Positions 58,689-64,000 of a stretch of DNA of 64,000 nucleotides are shown here, piece by piece. The DNA is from Rhypophila decipiens (taxonomy: Eukaryota; Ascomycota; Sordariomycetes; Sordariales; Naviculisporaceae), in assembly GCA_033297075.1 (NCBI GenBank), contig MU858046.1, forward strand, positions 248,001 through 312,000, written 5' to 3'. The notes below the pieces were generated by a model. The model had not been told where the DNA came from. It was given only the letters and a program-made list of their open reading frames with translations, and ran no database searches. The position numbers and the translations under genes were made by a program. Positions within the stretch are counted from its first letter, which is position 1; every line of letters starts with the position of its first letter.

Positions 58689-58722
58689 GAGTATCCGTAT
58701 CCACAAGCACTACGGATACTCG
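58689..58722. repeat. Inverted repeat with TACGGATA core
   Basis: GAGTATCCGTA and TACGGATACTC form a perfect 11-bp inverted repeat around an 11-base spacer. It lies about 90 bp upstream of tRNA-Ser. It uses the same word that is enriched elsewhere in the intergenic DNA. Confidence 0.8.
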
Positions 58723-58811
58723 CCCACAAACCCACCCACAGAGAGAGAGAGAAAGAAATCCACCAAAGGCGGTAAAGAAGCGAGCCCAAAAGAAAGAAAC
58801 AACGACAACGA

Positions 58812-58893
58812 GGCGTGGTGGCAGAGTGGTCTAATGCGCAAGACTAGAAATCTTGTCTCTTCGGAGGCGTCTGTTCAAATCAGGCCCACGTCG
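58812..58893 (+). tRNA. tRNA-Ser (AGA anticodon)
   Basis: 82-nt class II tRNA without an intron. The acceptor stem GGCGTGG pairs with CCACGTC (one G-U), with discriminator base G. The D arm starts GCAGAGTGGTC (A box), the anticodon loop reads CTAGAAA with AGA in place, the variable arm CTCTTCGGAG forms a short hairpin, and the T arm GTCTG-TTCAAAT-CAGGC holds the B box. The CCA end is not encoded. AGA reads UCU and, after inosine modification, UCC and UCA. Confidence 0.95.
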
Positions 58894-59296
58894 TTTCATC
58901 TATTTCGGTACCTATCCTACCCTGGAGGGTTTCTTTTTGATCAATATTCTTTGGACATTTTGTCCACAAGCTGTACTGTACCTACCTTCTTTCTGCTGTG
59001 TTTCTCTTACTCGTATCACTATTTCCTCCTCCTCTACTATTTCCTCCTCCTCATTTCAGGATTTTCTTCCTCTCTCTGTCAATAATCATCTACCAAGAAC
59101 AACACCCCTATTCTAATTCTCAACACAGACGGAGACGGCTACCTTATCTCAGCTCATACGCTGACCCATAAATTATCGAATTAGTATAGAGCGCGGGTAA
59201 TTAAGCAGCGGATTTACTCGATAATATTTTTACTTTTCTAGGAGGCATTCCAACAAATTGCACATTCGTTTATATACCATGTCTGCTCTCCCTCAC

Positions 59297-63609
<4,313 letters not shown>

Positions 63610-64000
63610 ATGAAGTGCCTCCAGGCTATCCAACTGCTTCTTGCTGCGGCTGCTCCCGTCAGGGCAGCATTCTCGTGGCAGAACGTCAAAATCGGTGGCG
63701 GCGGTGGCTTCATCCCCGGCATCATCTTCCACCCTTCGGCCAAAGGTGTTGCCTATGCCCGGACCGACATTGGAGGCCTTTACCGGCTGAGCTCGGACGA
63801 CTCCTGGACTCCTGTCACCGACAGCCTGGCCACAAACGAGAACTGGTGAGATATACTGACGGCTTTCAAACCCTCGTCCTTAGGCTAAAGAGAGAACCAG
63901 GAGCACATGGGGCGTTGATGCCGTAGCCCTCGACCCGGCAGACCCCAACAAGGTGTATGCGGCAGTGGGCATGTACACCAACAGCTGGGATCCCAACAAT
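63610..64000 (+). CDS. GH74 xyloglucanase, N-terminal part (runs off window)
   Basis: Secreted endo-xyloglucanase of the seven-bladed-propeller GH74 family. Exon 1 (63610-63845) and exon 2 (63901 onward) join in phase 2; only the first ~111 residues are in view. A signal peptide is clear (MKCLQAIQLLLAAAAPVRAA, cleavage near residue 19). It continues FSWQNVKIGGGGGFIPGIIF, then AYARTDIGGLYRL, the hallmark opening of GH74, and after the splice STWGVDAVALDPADPNKVYA with AVGMYTNSW. Catalytic Asp residues and any cellulose-binding module would lie beyond the window. The splice at TGG restores the family reading. Confidence 0.92.

Larger units (their letters stand above)
57900..59296. other. Intergenic region containing tRNA-Ser
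   Basis: Three-prime flanks of the GT32-like gene (+) and the beta-galactosidase gene (-). It contains the tRNA at 58812-58893 and, 90 bp upstream of it, an inverted repeat built on TATCCGTA/TACGGATA. No protein gene is supported. Confidence 0.6.

Overview
The window is nuclear DNA of a filamentous ascomycete, most likely a sordariomycete and probably in or near the Sordariales. I infer this from short introns (about 50-70 bp, GT..AG with CTAAC/CTGAC branch points), recognisable fungal orthologues, and a 5S rRNA unit of the dispersed type seen in Neurospora relatives. No whole-genome comparison was possible, so the genus is open. I support 19 protein genes or fragments, one clear tRNA, one odd 5S rRNA-like unit and two tRNA-headed dispersed elements. 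Spliced models were built by hand and all keep frame.

Layout. 1-14.6 kb is dense housekeeping: GCN20 (ABC-F translation factor), a four-span membrane protein, an SRP40/Nopp140-like nucleolar protein with a LisH motif, a PEX11-family peroxisome protein, the 51-kDa NADH-binding subunit of complex I, and dynactin p27 (DCTN6). 14.8-27 kb is more lineage-specific: a fusion of a degenerate HAL3/PPCDC flavoprotein domain with an F-box-like segment and WW-type ankyrin-like repeats, a disordered 379-residue protein, a 5S-like unit with a 56-bp internal duplication, a GT15 mannosyltransferase and a 659-residue protein of unknown function. 27-42 kb is gene-poor: only a four-span membrane protein with an Asp16 tract, a four-exon protein of unknown function, and a tRNA-headed element.

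42-58 kb holds HIR1 with a stray copy of the SRP40 LisH exon segment just past its stop, a second tRNA-headed element, a small lysine-rich H1-tail-like protein, the divergent pair MAK5 (DEAD-box, ribosome assembly) and TRM7 (tRNA 2'-O-methyltransferase), a GNAT acetyltransferase and a GT32-type glycosyltransferase. 58.8 kb carries tRNA-Ser(AGA). The right end has a GH2 beta-galactosidase and, divergently, the start of a secreted GH74 xyloglucanase that runs off the window. Sharing about 1 kb of promoter, these two could be a small plant-cell-wall (xyloglucan) unit.

The most unusual items are the pseudo-enzyme PPCDC fusion, the sharply bounded 97-bp LisH duplication, two tRNA-headed elements whose paired stems keep their fold while their bases differ, the remodelled 5S unit, and an over-represented TACGGATA word in the intergenic DNA.
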